A DNA stretch of 64,000 nt from CAG-791 sp963593905 (GCA_963593905.1 CAVBBL010000001.1:139640-203639); one strand, 5' to 3'; shown: positions 6,923 to 15,506, counted from the first letter of the stretch. Notes: generated by a model from the letters alone, not told the origin. Program-made: numbers and translations.

Positions 6923-9000
6923 GAGAAGATACGATTCGTTACGCAAAAAGTCTGCGTGCCATGAAACTGTCTGAAAGTGCAGTTTCCAATACAGACGATA
7001 TTTTTAAGACAGTGCCGGAAATTACGGCCAGGCTGTCAGATCCCACCACACCTCTTACACAGCGCCACAGCATCGTGGATAAGATTTTTCCGGAGGAGAT
7101 CAGAGATTTTCTCAAGATTCTGTGTGACAATGACGCAGTGGATTTATGGGATGAGATCTGCGAGGCTTACGCAGCACAGGAGCCGGAGACAGATAATCAG
7201 CAGCTCAAGGCTGTGCTCCGTTATGTGACAAGACCCTCTGAGGAGCAGGAAGCAGGTATTCGCCGTTATATCGAACATAAGTATAAGCCCCAGGATTTGG
7301 AGCTGACACTTAAGGAAGATGCTTCTATTGGCGGCGGTTTTATCCTCCAGGTGGGCGAGGATGAGTACGATTGGAGTACCAAGGGCAGAGCAAAGCAGTT
7401 TTCCGAGAGCATCCAGCAGATTCGCACGGCCCTTACAGATGCTGCCATGGAAAAGAACAGCACTAAGGATATAATTTCCATTCTGCGCACCAGTGTGGAA
7501 GAGTTTAATCTCCAGGCACAGACCAAGGAAATCGGTTTTGTCACCAGCGTCGGTGACGGTATCGTGCAGATTGACGGTATCGATCATGCTATGTACGGTG
7601 AGATTATCGTCTTTGACACAGGCGTCAAGGGCATGGTACAGAATGTAGAGAAAAACAGAATCGGCGCTATCCTCTTCGGACCTGAAGGAGAGATCGGCGA
7701 GGGCAGCCGGGTAGTGCGCACAGGCAGACAGGCCGGTATTCCGGTGGGAGATGCTTTCCTTGGAAGAGTGGTAGATGCACTGGGTGCTCCCATTGACGGA
7801 AAGGGCGAGATCGCAGCCACGGATTATCGTCCTGTAGAGGAGCCGGCACCGGGCATTATCGACAGAAAGTCTGTCAGCGAGCCTATGGAGACCGGTATCC
7901 TTTCCATCGATTCCATGTTCCCTATCGGCAGAGGACAGCGTGAGCTGATCATCGGCGACAGACAGACCGGTAAGACCTCCATTGCCACTGATACCATCAT
8001 TAACCAGAAGGGCAAGAACTGCATCTGCATTTATGTGGCCATCGGTCAGAAGGCTTCTACCGTGGCTAAACTGGTGAATTCTCTGGAGAAGCACGATGCC
8101 ATGTCCTATTCCATCGTGGTATCCGCTTCCGCAGCAGACACAGCGCCCCTGCAGTATATCGCTCCCTATGCCGGCACGGCATTGGCGGAGTATTTCATGC
8201 ACAAGGGCAAGGATGTGCTGATCGTCTATGATGATCTCAGTAAGCATGCAGTGGCGTATCGTGCATTATCCCTTCTGCTTGGACGTTCTCCGGGACGTGA
8301 GGCTTATCCGGGCGATGTATTCTATCTGCACTCTCGTCTGCTGGAGCGCTCCAGCCGGTTGTCAGAGGAGAAAGGCGGCGGCTCCATTACAGCATTGCCT
8401 ATCATTGAGACCCAGGCAGGTGATGTTTCCGCTTATATTCCTACCAACGTAATTTCCATCACCGACGGTCAGATCTTCCTGGAGAGTGATCTGTTCTTCT
8501 CCGGTATGAGACCGGCTGTCAACGTAGGACTTTCTGTATCCCGTGTGGGCGGTGCAGCCCAGTCCAAGGCCATGAAGAAGGCCTCCGGAAGCCTGCGTAT
8601 CGATTTGGCGCAGTACCGTGAGATGGAAGTATTCACCCAGTTCTCTTCGGATCTGGATGCGGCTACCAAAGAGCAGCTGGCACAGGGCAGCGTATTGATG
8701 GAACTCTTAAAGCAGCCCTTAGGTCATCCCCTTGCCATGCATGAGCAGGTCATCACCCTGTGCGTGGCCACCAACCGATTGATGATCGATATTCCCGTGC
8801 CGCAGGTCAAGGATTTCCAGATGAAGATGCTGGCATGGTTTGATACAGAGCATCCGGAGATCGGCAACGGCATAGAGACCACAGGAACACTGGAGGATGA
8901 TGTAAAGCAGCAGATTCTGACAGAGGCAAAGAAGTTTAAGGAAAGTTACCTGAAGGAGGCAAAGGATGCCGACAACAAGAGAGATCAGGGATCGAATTAA
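6919..9000 (+). CDS. atpHA: ATP synthase delta-alpha fusion protein
   Basis: One uninterrupted 693-codon frame. Residues about 1-172 are the delta (OSCP-like) subunit, ending with its signature ASIGGGFILQVGEDEYDWS and a short helix. Residues 177-693 are the alpha subunit, beginning MEKNSTKDIISILR, with Walker A GDRQTGKT at about 346-353 (170-177 in alpha numbering) and the usual VSRVGGAAQ region. The joint is RTALTDAAMEKN, with no stop codon and no frameshift. The internal ATG at 7447, where a separate alpha would start, has no visible SD (CGGCCCTTACAGATGCTGCC precedes it). F1 normally has three alphas and one delta, so the fusion raises a stoichiometry question. It overlaps atpF by 4 bases and atpG by 35. 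Confidence 0.93.
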   Translation: MREDTIRYAKSLRAMKLSESAVSNTDDIFKTVPEITARLSDPTTPLTQRHSIVDKIFPEEIRDFLKILCDNDAVDLWDEICEAYAAQEPETDNQQLKAVLRYVTRPSEEQEAGIRRYIEHKYKPQDLELTLKEDASIGGGFILQVGEDEYDWSTKGRAKQFSESIQQIRTALTDAAMEKNSTKDIISILRTSVEEFNLQAQTKEIGFVTSVGDGIVQIDGIDHAMYGEIIVFDTGVKGMVQNVEKNRIGAILFGPEGEIGEGSRVVRTGRQAGIPVGDAFLGRVVDALGAPIDGKGEIAATDYRPVEEPAPGIIDRKSVSEPMETGILSIDSMFPIGRGQRELIIGDRQTGKTSIATDTIINQKGKNCICIYVAIGQKASTVAKLVNSLEKHDAMSYSIVVSASAADTAPLQYIAPYAGTALAEYFMHKGKDVLIVYDDLSKHAVAYRALSLLLGRSPGREAYPGDVFYLHSRLLERSSRLSEEKGGGSITALPIIETQAGDVSAYIPTNVISITDGQIFLESDLFFSGMRPAVNVGLSVSRVGGAAQSKAMKKASGSLRIDLAQYREMEVFTQFSSDLDAATKEQLAQGSVLMELLKQPLGHPLAMHEQVITLCVATNRLMIDIPVPQVKDFQMKMLAWFDTEHPEIGNGIETTGTLEDDVKQQILTEAKKFKESYLKEAKDADNKRDQGSN

Positions 9001-9865
9001 CAGCATCGGCGATACCTTAAAGATAACAAATGCCATGTACCTGATTTCCTCTACCAAGCTGCGCAAGGCCAGAAAGTCCCTGACAGACACCGAGCCATAT
9101 TTCTATTCATTACAGTCCCTGGTGGCAAGGATCATTCGCCACCTGCCGGACGACTTTACCCATCCGTATCTGGATTTCAGAACAGATGTCAGCAAGGAAA
9201 ACAGGCGCAGAGGTTATATTGCCGTGACCGCTGATAAAGGACTGGCCGGCGCTTACAACCATAATGTATTGAAGATGGTGGAAGACCAGCTGAAGAAGGG
9301 CAATGACAATATGCTCTTCGTGGTCGGTGAGGTAGGTCGTCAGTACTTTGAACAGCGGGGAATCCCTGTGGATGAGCAATTCCACTACACTGCGCAGAAT
9401 CCTTCCCTTCACAGAGCCAGAATGATTTCGGAGAGAATGCTGGAGCTGTATTTTAAGAAGGAACTGGATGAAGTCTATATCGTCTATACGAGAATGCAGA
9501 ACAGTCTGACCGCACAGACGGAGATTATGCAGCTGCTTCCTCTTAACAAGCTGGACGACAAAGCATTTGTCAGAGCAACCCAGGCAGGGGTGCTGCAGCA
9601 GGAATTCAGTATGGAGCCATCTCCGAAGGCAGTGATCGACAATATTGTTCCGAACTACATAACGGGCTATATTTACGGTGCGTTGGTAGAGTCCTTCTGT
9701 TCGGAACAGAATGCCCGCATGATGGCTATGGACGCGGCAAATAAAAATGGTATCAAGATGAAGCAGGAGCTCAGCGTGCAGTATAACCGGCTTCGTCAGG
9801 GACAGATCACGCAGGAGATTACGGAAGTCTGTGCCGGTGCCAGGGCGCAGCAGAGGAACCATTAG
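8966..9865 (+). CDS. atpG: F1Fo ATP synthase subunit gamma
   Basis: Central rotor shaft. The N-terminal helix (MPTTREIRDRINSIGDTLKITNAM), the middle VTADKGLAGAYNHNV and the C-terminal helix with ITQEITEV are the family marks. Length 299. The ATG lies inside the end of the delta-alpha gene, with AAGGAGG just upstream in that coding sequence; the 35-base overlap implies coupled translation. The C-terminus (CAGARAQQRNH) differs from the usual GGAEAL-type end. Confidence 0.93.
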   Translation: MPTTREIRDRINSIGDTLKITNAMYLISSTKLRKARKSLTDTEPYFYSLQSLVARIIRHLPDDFTHPYLDFRTDVSKENRRRGYIAVTADKGLAGAYNHNVLKMVEDQLKKGNDNMLFVVGEVGRQYFEQRGIPVDEQFHYTAQNPSLHRARMISERMLELYFKKELDEVYIVYTRMQNSLTAQTEIMQLLPLNKLDDKAFVRATQAGVLQQEFSMEPSPKAVIDNIVPNYITGYIYGALVESFCSEQNARMMAMDAANKNGIKMKQELSVQYNRLRQGQITQEITEVCAGARAQQRNH

Positions 9866-9906
9866 GGAAAAGAGCAGGTATAATGGGAGCCGCCAAAATG
9901 CAGCTC

Positions 9907-10053
9907 AGAGAGGTGAGTTTGAAAGAAATGCTCGATAGCATTTCTTTCAATTGCATTGATGTCGTAGACGCCATCAATGCAGATCGTATCGGAGAATTCG
10001 CCTTCGCGAAATTCTCCTCACGCAGCCGCAGACGAGCTGCGGCATAGAGAGGT
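9907..10053 (+). repeat. Modular hairpin element between atpG and atpD
   Basis: In order: an SD-like AGAGAGGT (9907-9914); a 14-bp hairpin (9919-9932 with 9937-9950, loop CGAT); a 9-bp hairpin (GCATTGATG 9953-9961 with CATCAATGC 9972-9980); ATCGTATCG; the core hairpin (9992-10016, arm GAGAATTCGC with one extra A in the second arm); a GCCGCAG/CTGCGGC hairpin (10025-10031 with 10037-10043); then a second AGAGAGGT (10046-10053) that is the SD of atpD. It interrupts the otherwise tightly packed atp operon. It is probably transcribed, so it could modulate beta-subunit translation. Confidence 0.8.
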
Positions 10054-10057
10054 AAAT

Positions 10058-11464
10058 ATGCAGCAGATAGGAAAAATCGTACAGGTCATGGGGCCTGTAG
10101 TAGACGTGGAATTTCCGTCAGAACCGCTGCCGGTCATCAAGACCGCATTGGAGGTGGATAACCACGGCAAAAAGTCCATTATGGAAGTCTCACAGCAGAT
10201 TGGCAATAATACAGTTCGCTGTATCATGCTTTCTGCCAGTGAAGGCCTGCAGAAGGATATGAAAGTTACTTCTACCGGCAGCGGTATTAAGGTGCCGGTA
10301 GGAGAGAAGACCCTGGGACGACTTTTTAATGTCCTGGGAGATACTATTGACGGCAAAGAGACACTGGAAGAGGAAGAGCACTGGGAAATCCACAGAGAGG
10401 CTCCTTCCTTTGAGCAGCAAAAGCCTGTAGCAGAGATCCTGGAGACCGGTATCAAGGTTATCGATCTGCTGGCGCCCTATGCAAAGGGCGGTAAGGTCGG
10501 TCTGTTCGGCGGCGCCGGCGTAGGTAAGACCGTGCTGATTCAGGAGCTGATTCGAAACGTAGCAGCCGAACACGGCGGATATTCGATCTTTACCGGTGTA
10601 GGTGAGCGTTCCAGAGAGGGTAACGACCTCTGGACAGAGATGACAGAGTCCGGGGTTATCAAGAACACTGCTTTGGTATTCGGACAGATGAATGAGCCCC
10701 CGGGAGCTCGTATGAGAGTAGCTGAGACCGGTCTTACCATGGCAGAGTACTTCCGTGATGTAAAGCATCAGGACGTGCTGCTCTTTATTGATAATATCTT
10801 CCGTTTCGTACAGGCAGGTTCTGAGGTCTCCTCACTGCTGGGCCGTATGCCCTCTGCAGTAGGTTATCAGCCTACTCTGGCCAACGAGATGGGCGCTCTG
10901 CAGGAGCGAATCGCCTCTACCAAGAATGGTTCTGTCACCAGCGTACAGGCAGTCTATGTGCCTGCGGATGACCTGACAGACCCGGCACCGGCTACGACCT
11001 TCGCACACCTGGATGCCACTACCGTTCTTTCCAGAAAGATTGTGGAGCAGGGTATTTATCCGGCAGTAGATCCTCTGGAGTCCAATTCCCGTATTCTGGA
11101 GGAGGAAGTGGTCGGTAAGACCCACTACGAGACAGCACAGAAGGTGCTGCAGATCCTGCAGAAGTACAAGGAATTACAGGATATCATCGCCATTCTGGGT
11201 ATGGAAGAGCTGGGCGAGCAGGATAAGGTTACGGTATTCCGTGCCCGTAAGATCCAGCGTTTCCTGTCACAGCCTTTCTTCGTAGGCGAACAGTTTACCG
11301 GCATTCCCGGCAGGTATGTACCGCTGCAGGAGACGGTGGCCGGTTTTAAAGCCATTATCGACGGTGAGATGGATGATTATCCGGAGGCAGCCTTCTTTAA
11401 TGTGGGCAACCTGGACGATGTAAAGAAAAAGGCAGATTCTATGGTTAAGTCCGGAGAAGCATAG
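10058..11464 (+). CDS. atpD: F1Fo ATP synthase subunit beta
   Basis: Catalytic subunit of F1. Walker A GGAGVGKT at about residues 151-158, the GERSREGNDL segment, Walker B LLFIDNIFRF and the ALQERI region are all present. Length 468 is standard. A longer frame starts at 9977, but that part would translate the hairpin element; the ATG at 10058 preceded by AGAGAGG gives the usual start MQQIGKIVQVMGPVVDVEF. It is separated from atpG by about 190 bases of repeat element, unlike the overlapping genes before it. Confidence 0.95.
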   Translation: MQQIGKIVQVMGPVVDVEFPSEPLPVIKTALEVDNHGKKSIMEVSQQIGNNTVRCIMLSASEGLQKDMKVTSTGSGIKVPVGEKTLGRLFNVLGDTIDGKETLEEEEHWEIHREAPSFEQQKPVAEILETGIKVIDLLAPYAKGGKVGLFGGAGVGKTVLIQELIRNVAAEHGGYSIFTGVGERSREGNDLWTEMTESGVIKNTALVFGQMNEPPGARMRVAETGLTMAEYFRDVKHQDVLLFIDNIFRFVQAGSEVSSLLGRMPSAVGYQPTLANEMGALQERIASTKNGSVTSVQAVYVPADDLTDPAPATTFAHLDATTVLSRKIVEQGIYPAVDPLESNSRILEEEVVGKTHYETAQKVLQILQKYKELQDIIAILGMEELGEQDKVTVFRARKIQRFLSQPFFVGEQFTGIPGRYVPLQETVAGFKAIIDGEMDDYPEAAFFNVGNLDDVKKKADSMVKSGEA

Positions 11465-11508
11465 GAAACTGGCATTCATGATTGGTATCAAAGAAGGAGC
11501 AGAACGAT

Positions 11509-11931
11509 ATGGCAGCAGCATCGACTACGTTCAGCCTGAAAATCATAGCAACAAACCGTGTCTTCTTTGACGGCAGAGCCAGACAGATCATCATCCCTAC
11601 CGTGGACGGCAGTTATGGCATTCTGCCCCATCATTCCGAGCTCATTCTGGCTGTGGAAGTAGGGGAAATGGATGTTCAGAATGAGGATGGATCCTGGACC
11701 AGCGTGGCAGTAGGTCTCGGCTCCGCCCAGGTGGTACATAACCGTGTGGTGGTGCTGGTAGATACAGCAGAGACCCCGGAGGAAATCGATGAGCGAAGAG
11801 CACAGGAGGCTATGGAGCGAGCCAAAGAACAGCTTCGCCAGAAAAAGAGCGTGGCTGAGTATCACATCGCACAGGCTTCTCTGGCCAGAGCATTATCAAG
11901 ACTTCGTTTAAAGGGTAAGAAGTACATGTAG
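11509..11931 (+). CDS. atpC: F1Fo ATP synthase subunit epsilon
   Basis: F1 rotor subunit with an N-terminal beta sandwich (TFSLKIIATNRVFFDGRARQIIIPTVDGSYGILPHH) and a C-terminal helical hairpin rich in Glu, Arg and Lys, which in related enzymes inhibits ATP hydrolysis. Length 140. The ATG at 11509 with AAGGAG upstream was chosen over the 27-base longer frame at 11482. It is the last gene of the operon, followed by a strong terminator. Confidence 0.93.
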   Translation: MAAASTTFSLKIIATNRVFFDGRARQIIIPTVDGSYGILPHHSELILAVEVGEMDVQNEDGSWTSVAVGLGSAQVVHNRVVVLVDTAETPEEIDERRAQEAMERAKEQLRQKKSVAEYHIAQASLARALSRLRLKGKKYM

Positions 11932-12002
11932 AGCACTGGTTTTGCTGCAGCGGCAGCTGATCAGGCTGTTGAAAAGTAAGGCTTTAGTTGAAAATCAACA
12001 GA

Positions 12003-12064
12003 CATAAGTGCAGCAAGTGAAAGGCGGACATTTTTTGGTGTCCGTCTTTTTTGCTGCACTTATG
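12003..12064 (+). terminator. Terminator of the atp operon (nested hairpins)
   Basis: The inner hairpin GGCGGACA (12023-12030) / TGTCCGTC (12039-12046) is followed by six Ts. It sits inside a perfect 13-bp outer inverted repeat, CATAAGTGCAGCA (12003-12015) / TGCTGCACTTATG (12052-12064). The inner part is a normal intrinsic terminator; the outer arms would clamp the whole structure. Confidence 0.85.
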
Positions 12065-12168
12065 TTTGGACAAAGAACGAGCCATTGGAGATGCCCGGTA
12101 TAATTGCTTTTGGAGGAGGGCTGTTAAGCTGTTTTTGTTTTTTTTAAGCGGATAGAGGGAAACTTTTG

Positions 12169-12197
12169 TTGTCAATAAGCAGTGTCCGTTGTAAGAT
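12169..12197 (+). promoter_or_regulatory. Promoter of the ilv cluster
   Basis: TTGTCA (12169-12174) and TAAGAT (12192-12197) with a 17-base spacer, following the atp terminator. The transcript would begin near 12204. Confidence 0.6.
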
Positions 12198-12383
12198 AGA
12201 TGACATCAGGTCTTTTATTTCTATCCGGAGAATGACAATCCGTCTGACGGCTGGTGCCTTTCAGGTATGGCCGGACCTATTCTGCAATTTTGAATTCGAA
12301 GTTTTGTACCTTGAGGACCTGGTATCATCAATAGTAGAACAAGGGGTTATGGATAAGACTTTATACCAAAGAAAGGATAAATA
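12198..12383 (+). other. Untranslated leader before ilvB
   Basis: About 180 bases between the proposed transcription start and ilvB. No T-box sequence, no run of Leu/Ile/Val codons in a short frame and no terminator-antiterminator pair were found. A 72-codon frame here ends in the ilvB start region but has no SD and no recognisable protein. The length suggests a possible regulatory leader, without sequence proof. Confidence 0.35.
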
Positions 12384-14009
12384 ATGAACGGAGCGGACGC
12401 GATCGTAAAATGTCTTGAACTGGAAGGGGTGGAGTATGTTTTCGGCTACCCGGGGGTAGCTATCTGTCCTTTTTACAATAGTATTCTTTCCACAGAGATC
12501 CGGACGATTCTGGTGAGGGAAGAACAGAATGCAGCCCATGCAGCCAGCGGCTATGCCCGCATATCCGGAAAGCCCGGCGTGGTGGCCGTCACCAGCGGTC
12601 CCGGCGCCACCAATCTGATTACCGGCATTGCCACTGCCTTTGCGGACAGCATCCCTATGGTGTGCATTACCGGACAGGTGGATTCCAAACTGATGGGCAG
12701 CGATGCTTTTCAGGAAGCAGATATTTCCGGTGCTGTGGAGTCTTTTGTAAAATACAGCTACATCGTCCGCAAGGCATCGGACATCCCCCGCGTCATGAAG
12801 GAAGCCTTCTTTATTGCTAATTCCGGCCGGCGCGGCCCTGTATTGATCGATCTTCCCATTGATGTACAGCAGGAGTCGATTTCCCGCTTCTCCTACCCGG
12901 AAGATATCTCCATGCGTACCTATAAGCCGACTGTTAAGGGACACGCGGTACAGATTTCCAAGGTGATCCATGAACTGGAAAAAGCCAGCAAGCCTATTAT
13001 CTGTGCCGGCGGCGGTGTTCATTTAAGCGGTGCAAGGCACCAGCTCCAGGCTTTTGCAGAACAGAATAACATTCCTGTGGTGTGCACTATGATGGGACTT
13101 GGTGTCATGCCCACAGATCATCCGTTGTTCTTTGGCATGGTGGGCAATAACGGACAGCCCTATGGCAACAGAGCCATGAATGAGGCAGATGTGATCATTA
13201 TGATCGGTGCCCGAGTGGCGGATCGCTCTATCAGCCAACCGGATCTGATCACGGAAAATAAAGTACTGGTGCACATCGATGTAGACCCTGCAGAGATCGG
13301 TAAGAGCGCCGGCCCCACCATTCCGCTTGTGGGTGATATTAAACATATTTTTGAAGATATCAGCAGCCAGACAGTGCATATGGATTACACGCCGTGGCTA
13401 AAACAGCTTTCGGATTACAGAATCAAAGCGCTGGAAGCAAAACAGAAAAATAAAAAAGACAGAAACGGCGGTATTGATCCGGCAGGGTTTGTCCGCAGTC
13501 TTTCTCTGGCGATGCAGGAGGACGCCGTCTATGTGGCGGATGTGGGACAGAACCAGCTTTGGTCATGCGCCAACTACGTGATGCGAAACGGCCGCTTTTT
13601 AACTTCCGGCGGCATGGGCACCATGGGCTATTCCGTTCCTGCAGCCATGGGTGCAAAACTGGCAGCCCCCGGCAGACAGGCAGTGGCTGTCTGCGGCGAC
13701 GGCGCTTTCCAGATGTCTTTGATGGAGTTGGCTACCATGCGTCAGTACCGGGTGCCGGTAAAGATCGTGGTCATGAAGAATGGCTGGCTGGGATTAGTGA
13801 GACAATATCAGCATTTTAATTACAAGGATCATTTTTCTGTGACAGATTTAAGCGGAAGTCCCGCACTTGACAAGATCGCAGAGGCCTACGGCATGAAGTA
13901 CCTGCACCTGTCTAAGGAAGAAGATATGGAACAGATTCTTGCCGAATTTTTACAGGAGGATGAGTCTGTACTGCTGCAGTGTGATATTTCCCCTGAGGAA
14001 GTCGTGTAA
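12384..14009 (+). CDS. ilvB: Acetolactate synthase large subunit
   Basis: Thiamine diphosphate enzyme that condenses pyruvate with pyruvate or 2-oxobutyrate, the first committed step to Val, Leu and Ile. The catalytic glutamate is in REEQNAAHAASGYAR (about 45-59). The TPP/Mg motif is GDGAFQM (from about 438), closing at the Asn of KNGWLGLVRQ. Length 541. It is a divergent member: GMVGNNGQPYGNRA replaces the more usual GM(L)GMHG segment, and ARVADRS replaces ARFDDR. The two adjacent ACT subunits and ilvC support acetolactate synthase over other TPP enzymes. SD is AAAGGAT. Confidence 0.88.
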   Translation: MNGADAIVKCLELEGVEYVFGYPGVAICPFYNSILSTEIRTILVREEQNAAHAASGYARISGKPGVVAVTSGPGATNLITGIATAFADSIPMVCITGQVDSKLMGSDAFQEADISGAVESFVKYSYIVRKASDIPRVMKEAFFIANSGRRGPVLIDLPIDVQQESISRFSYPEDISMRTYKPTVKGHAVQISKVIHELEKASKPIICAGGGVHLSGARHQLQAFAEQNNIPVVCTMMGLGVMPTDHPLFFGMVGNNGQPYGNRAMNEADVIIMIGARVADRSISQPDLITENKVLVHIDVDPAEIGKSAGPTIPLVGDIKHIFEDISSQTVHMDYTPWLKQLSDYRIKALEAKQKNKKDRNGGIDPAGFVRSLSLAMQEDAVYVADVGQNQLWSCANYVMRNGRFLTSGGMGTMGYSVPAAMGAKLAAPGRQAVAVCGDGAFQMSLMELATMRQYRVPVKIVVMKNGWLGLVRQYQHFNYKDHFSVTDLSGSPALDKIAEAYGMKYLHLSKEEDMEQILAEFLQEDESVLLQCDISPEEVV

Positions 14010-14087
14010 AAAGTCAGGGAAAAGGTGTCAGAGAGTTGCTACAATATCAAAGAATGCTCTGCCGTGATGGATGGATACAAAGAATGA

Positions 14088-14116
14088 TTGACAGTCAGCA
14101 TCTTTGTGTTGATCAT
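14088..14116 (+). promoter_or_regulatory. Possible promoter before the first small subunit
   Basis: A perfect TTGACA (14088-14093) with a weak GATCAT (14111-14116) 17 bases later, in the 196-base gap between ilvB and the first small subunit gene. A TACAAT at 14143 has no matching -35. Confidence 0.35.
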
Positions 14117-14205
14117 CGTGGGAAACAGGCAAAGTGTATTCTTACAATGTAGTAAGGTAAAGCAGGAAGCTGCTTTATGCAGCGGTTTAAAGAGGATATG
14201 GTTAC

Positions 14206-14691
14206 ATGAAGAGAATTTATTCTGTATTGGTAGAAAACCGGGCCGGCGTGCTCTGCAAGGTGGCCGGACTGTTCTGGAGAAGGTGTTTTAACATTGACTC
14301 CCTGGCAGTAGGGGAGACAGATGACCCGGCAGTTTCCAACATGATCATTGTCAGCTCCGGAGAGAAACGTACTTTGGAGCAGATCGAAAAGCAGCTCAAT
14401 AAAAAACTGGATGTCATTAAAGTCAAGACCTTTGATGAGGCACAGAGCATCAGCCGGGAGCTTATGCTGGTGAAGGTAAAATACAATCGCAACAACCGCA
14501 AGGATATCATGGAAAACTGCGAGATCATGGGGGCGCAGATCGTAGATCTTTCCAAGAGCATGATGACCATTCAGATGTGCGATACCCCGGAGAGGGTAAG
14601 GATCTTTATGGATACACTGCGCACCATCAGCATTGTGGAGATTACAAGAACAGGGACAGTGGCCCTGCAAAAGTGCAAGGATACGGTTTGA
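14206..14691 (+). CDS. ilvN: Acetolactate synthase small subunit (first copy)
   Basis: ACT-domain regulatory subunit, 161 residues, which in the family activates the large subunit and carries valine feedback inhibition. The N-terminal ACT domain is seen in IYSVLVENRAGVLCKVAGLF and the C-terminal domain in the RELMLVKVK and EITRTGTVAL segments. It differs from the second copy and from typical IlvH at the RR-C-FNID position, where glycine is usual (RRGYNI). It lies between ilvB and a second small subunit gene; the overall relatedness of the two is clear but moderate. Confidence 0.85.
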   Translation: MKRIYSVLVENRAGVLCKVAGLFWRRCFNIDSLAVGETDDPAVSNMIIVSSGEKRTLEQIEKQLNKKLDVIKVKTFDEAQSISRELMLVKVKYNRNNRKDIMENCEIMGAQIVDLSKSMMTIQMCDTPERVRIFMDTLRTISIVEITRTGTVALQKCKDTV

Positions 14692-14787
14692 TGAAAAGCA
14701 GGAGGCCCGTGCAGACATCTTGCGAGAGAACGGATTCTGTTGAGGTAAATAATTTGTGAAAACTCTGTGCCATTGCATGTGAGAAGA

Positions 14788-14816
14788 TTGACATAAAAAA
14801 AACAGAGTCTTATAAT
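14788..14816 (+). promoter_or_regulatory. Perfect consensus sigma-A promoter
   Basis: TTGACA (14788-14793), a 17-base spacer and TATAAT (14811-14816) match the consensus at all 12 positions. The spacer starts with an A-run. The transcript would start near 14823, only about 30 bases before the second small subunit, so it would drive ilvH-ilvC and possibly leuCD separately from ilvB. Confidence 0.85.
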
Positions 14817-14853
14817 GAGTCGAAAAGTGATTAGGAAGAATGGTTAAAAGGAT

Positions 14854-15378
14854 ATGAAGGTAGAAGAACCCACACAGAAAAAAGTATTTCAGCTTCTGGT
14901 TGACAATACATCCGGCGTTTTATCCCGTATTTCCGGACTTTTTTCCAGAAGAGGATATAATATTTCCAGTATCACCGCGGGAGTGACGGCTGATCCACGG
15001 ATTACCCGGATCACCATCGTGGCTACAGGAGATGATGATATCTTAGAGCAGATTGAGAAGCAGGTGGCTAAGCTGGTGGATGTTCGTGATATCCACGAAT
15101 TGAAGCCGGAAGAAAGCGTTTACAGAGAGCTGGCTATGATCAAGGTCAGAGCAGATGCAGCGCAGCGGCAGGGCGTTATCGCCATTACCAATATTTTCCG
15201 CGGCAGTATTGTGGACGTCTCTCCCGAGAGTCTGATCATTGAGATTACAGGCAATCAGGGGAAGATTGACGCTTTCCTGCGTCTTCTGGACGGCTTTGAG
15301 ATTTTGGAGCTTGCCAGAACAGGTATTGCAGGACTTGGCAGAGGAATTGATCACGTCATTTATATTGACGAGCCATAA
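14854..15378 (+). CDS. ilvH: Acetolactate synthase small subunit (second copy)
   Basis: A second ACT-type regulatory subunit, 174 residues. It is close to the standard IlvN/IlvH pattern: LLVDNTSGVLSRISGLFSRRGYNISSI, then EQIEKQVAKLVDV and RELAMIKV, and the C-terminal GFEILELARTGIAGLGRG. The retained loop around Thr-Ser-Gly and the Asn of RRGYN suggest it can bind valine. It has its own consensus promoter and sits directly before ilvC. Only one large subunit gene is in the window, so both small subunits may compete for it, or one may serve another large subunit elsewhere. Confidence 0.9.
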   Translation: MKVEEPTQKKVFQLLVDNTSGVLSRISGLFSRRGYNISSITAGVTADPRITRITIVATGDDDILEQIEKQVAKLVDVRDIHELKPEESVYRELAMIKVRADAAQRQGVIAITNIFRGSIVDVSPESLIIEITGNQGKIDAFLRLLDGFEILELARTGIAGLGRGIDHVIYIDEP

Positions 15379-15412
15379 GCCTCACCTCTGCAAATATTTA
15401 ATTAGCGTTTCC

Positions 15413-15476
15413 GGTCGGCAGGTCGTAAGATCTGACCGACTGAAAATAGGAATTGTCGGAGATGTTTCCGGCAATT
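15413..15476 (+). promoter_or_regulatory. Two hairpins in the leader before ilvC
   Basis: The first hairpin (15413-15440) pairs GGTCGG..GGTC with GATC..ACCGAC around GTAA, with one bulge. The second (15451-15476) pairs AATTGTCGG with CCGGCAATT, with one G-U. Neither has a T-run, so they look like mRNA structures ahead of the ilvC ribosome site. Confidence 0.45.
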
Positions 15477-15506
15477 GCAAAAATAACTCAATGGAGGAGA
15501 AACGAA

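Noticed and set aside
7144..8247. A 367-codon open frame on the reverse strand inside the delta-alpha gene
   Set aside because: Antisense to a clearly homologous coding region; the protein is Cys/His/Leu-rich and lacks family resemblance. It is a codon-bias shadow.
12166..12384. 72-codon frame in the ilvB leader as a possible leader peptide
   Set aside because: No SD, no enrichment of Leu/Ile/Val codons and no attenuator structure after it.
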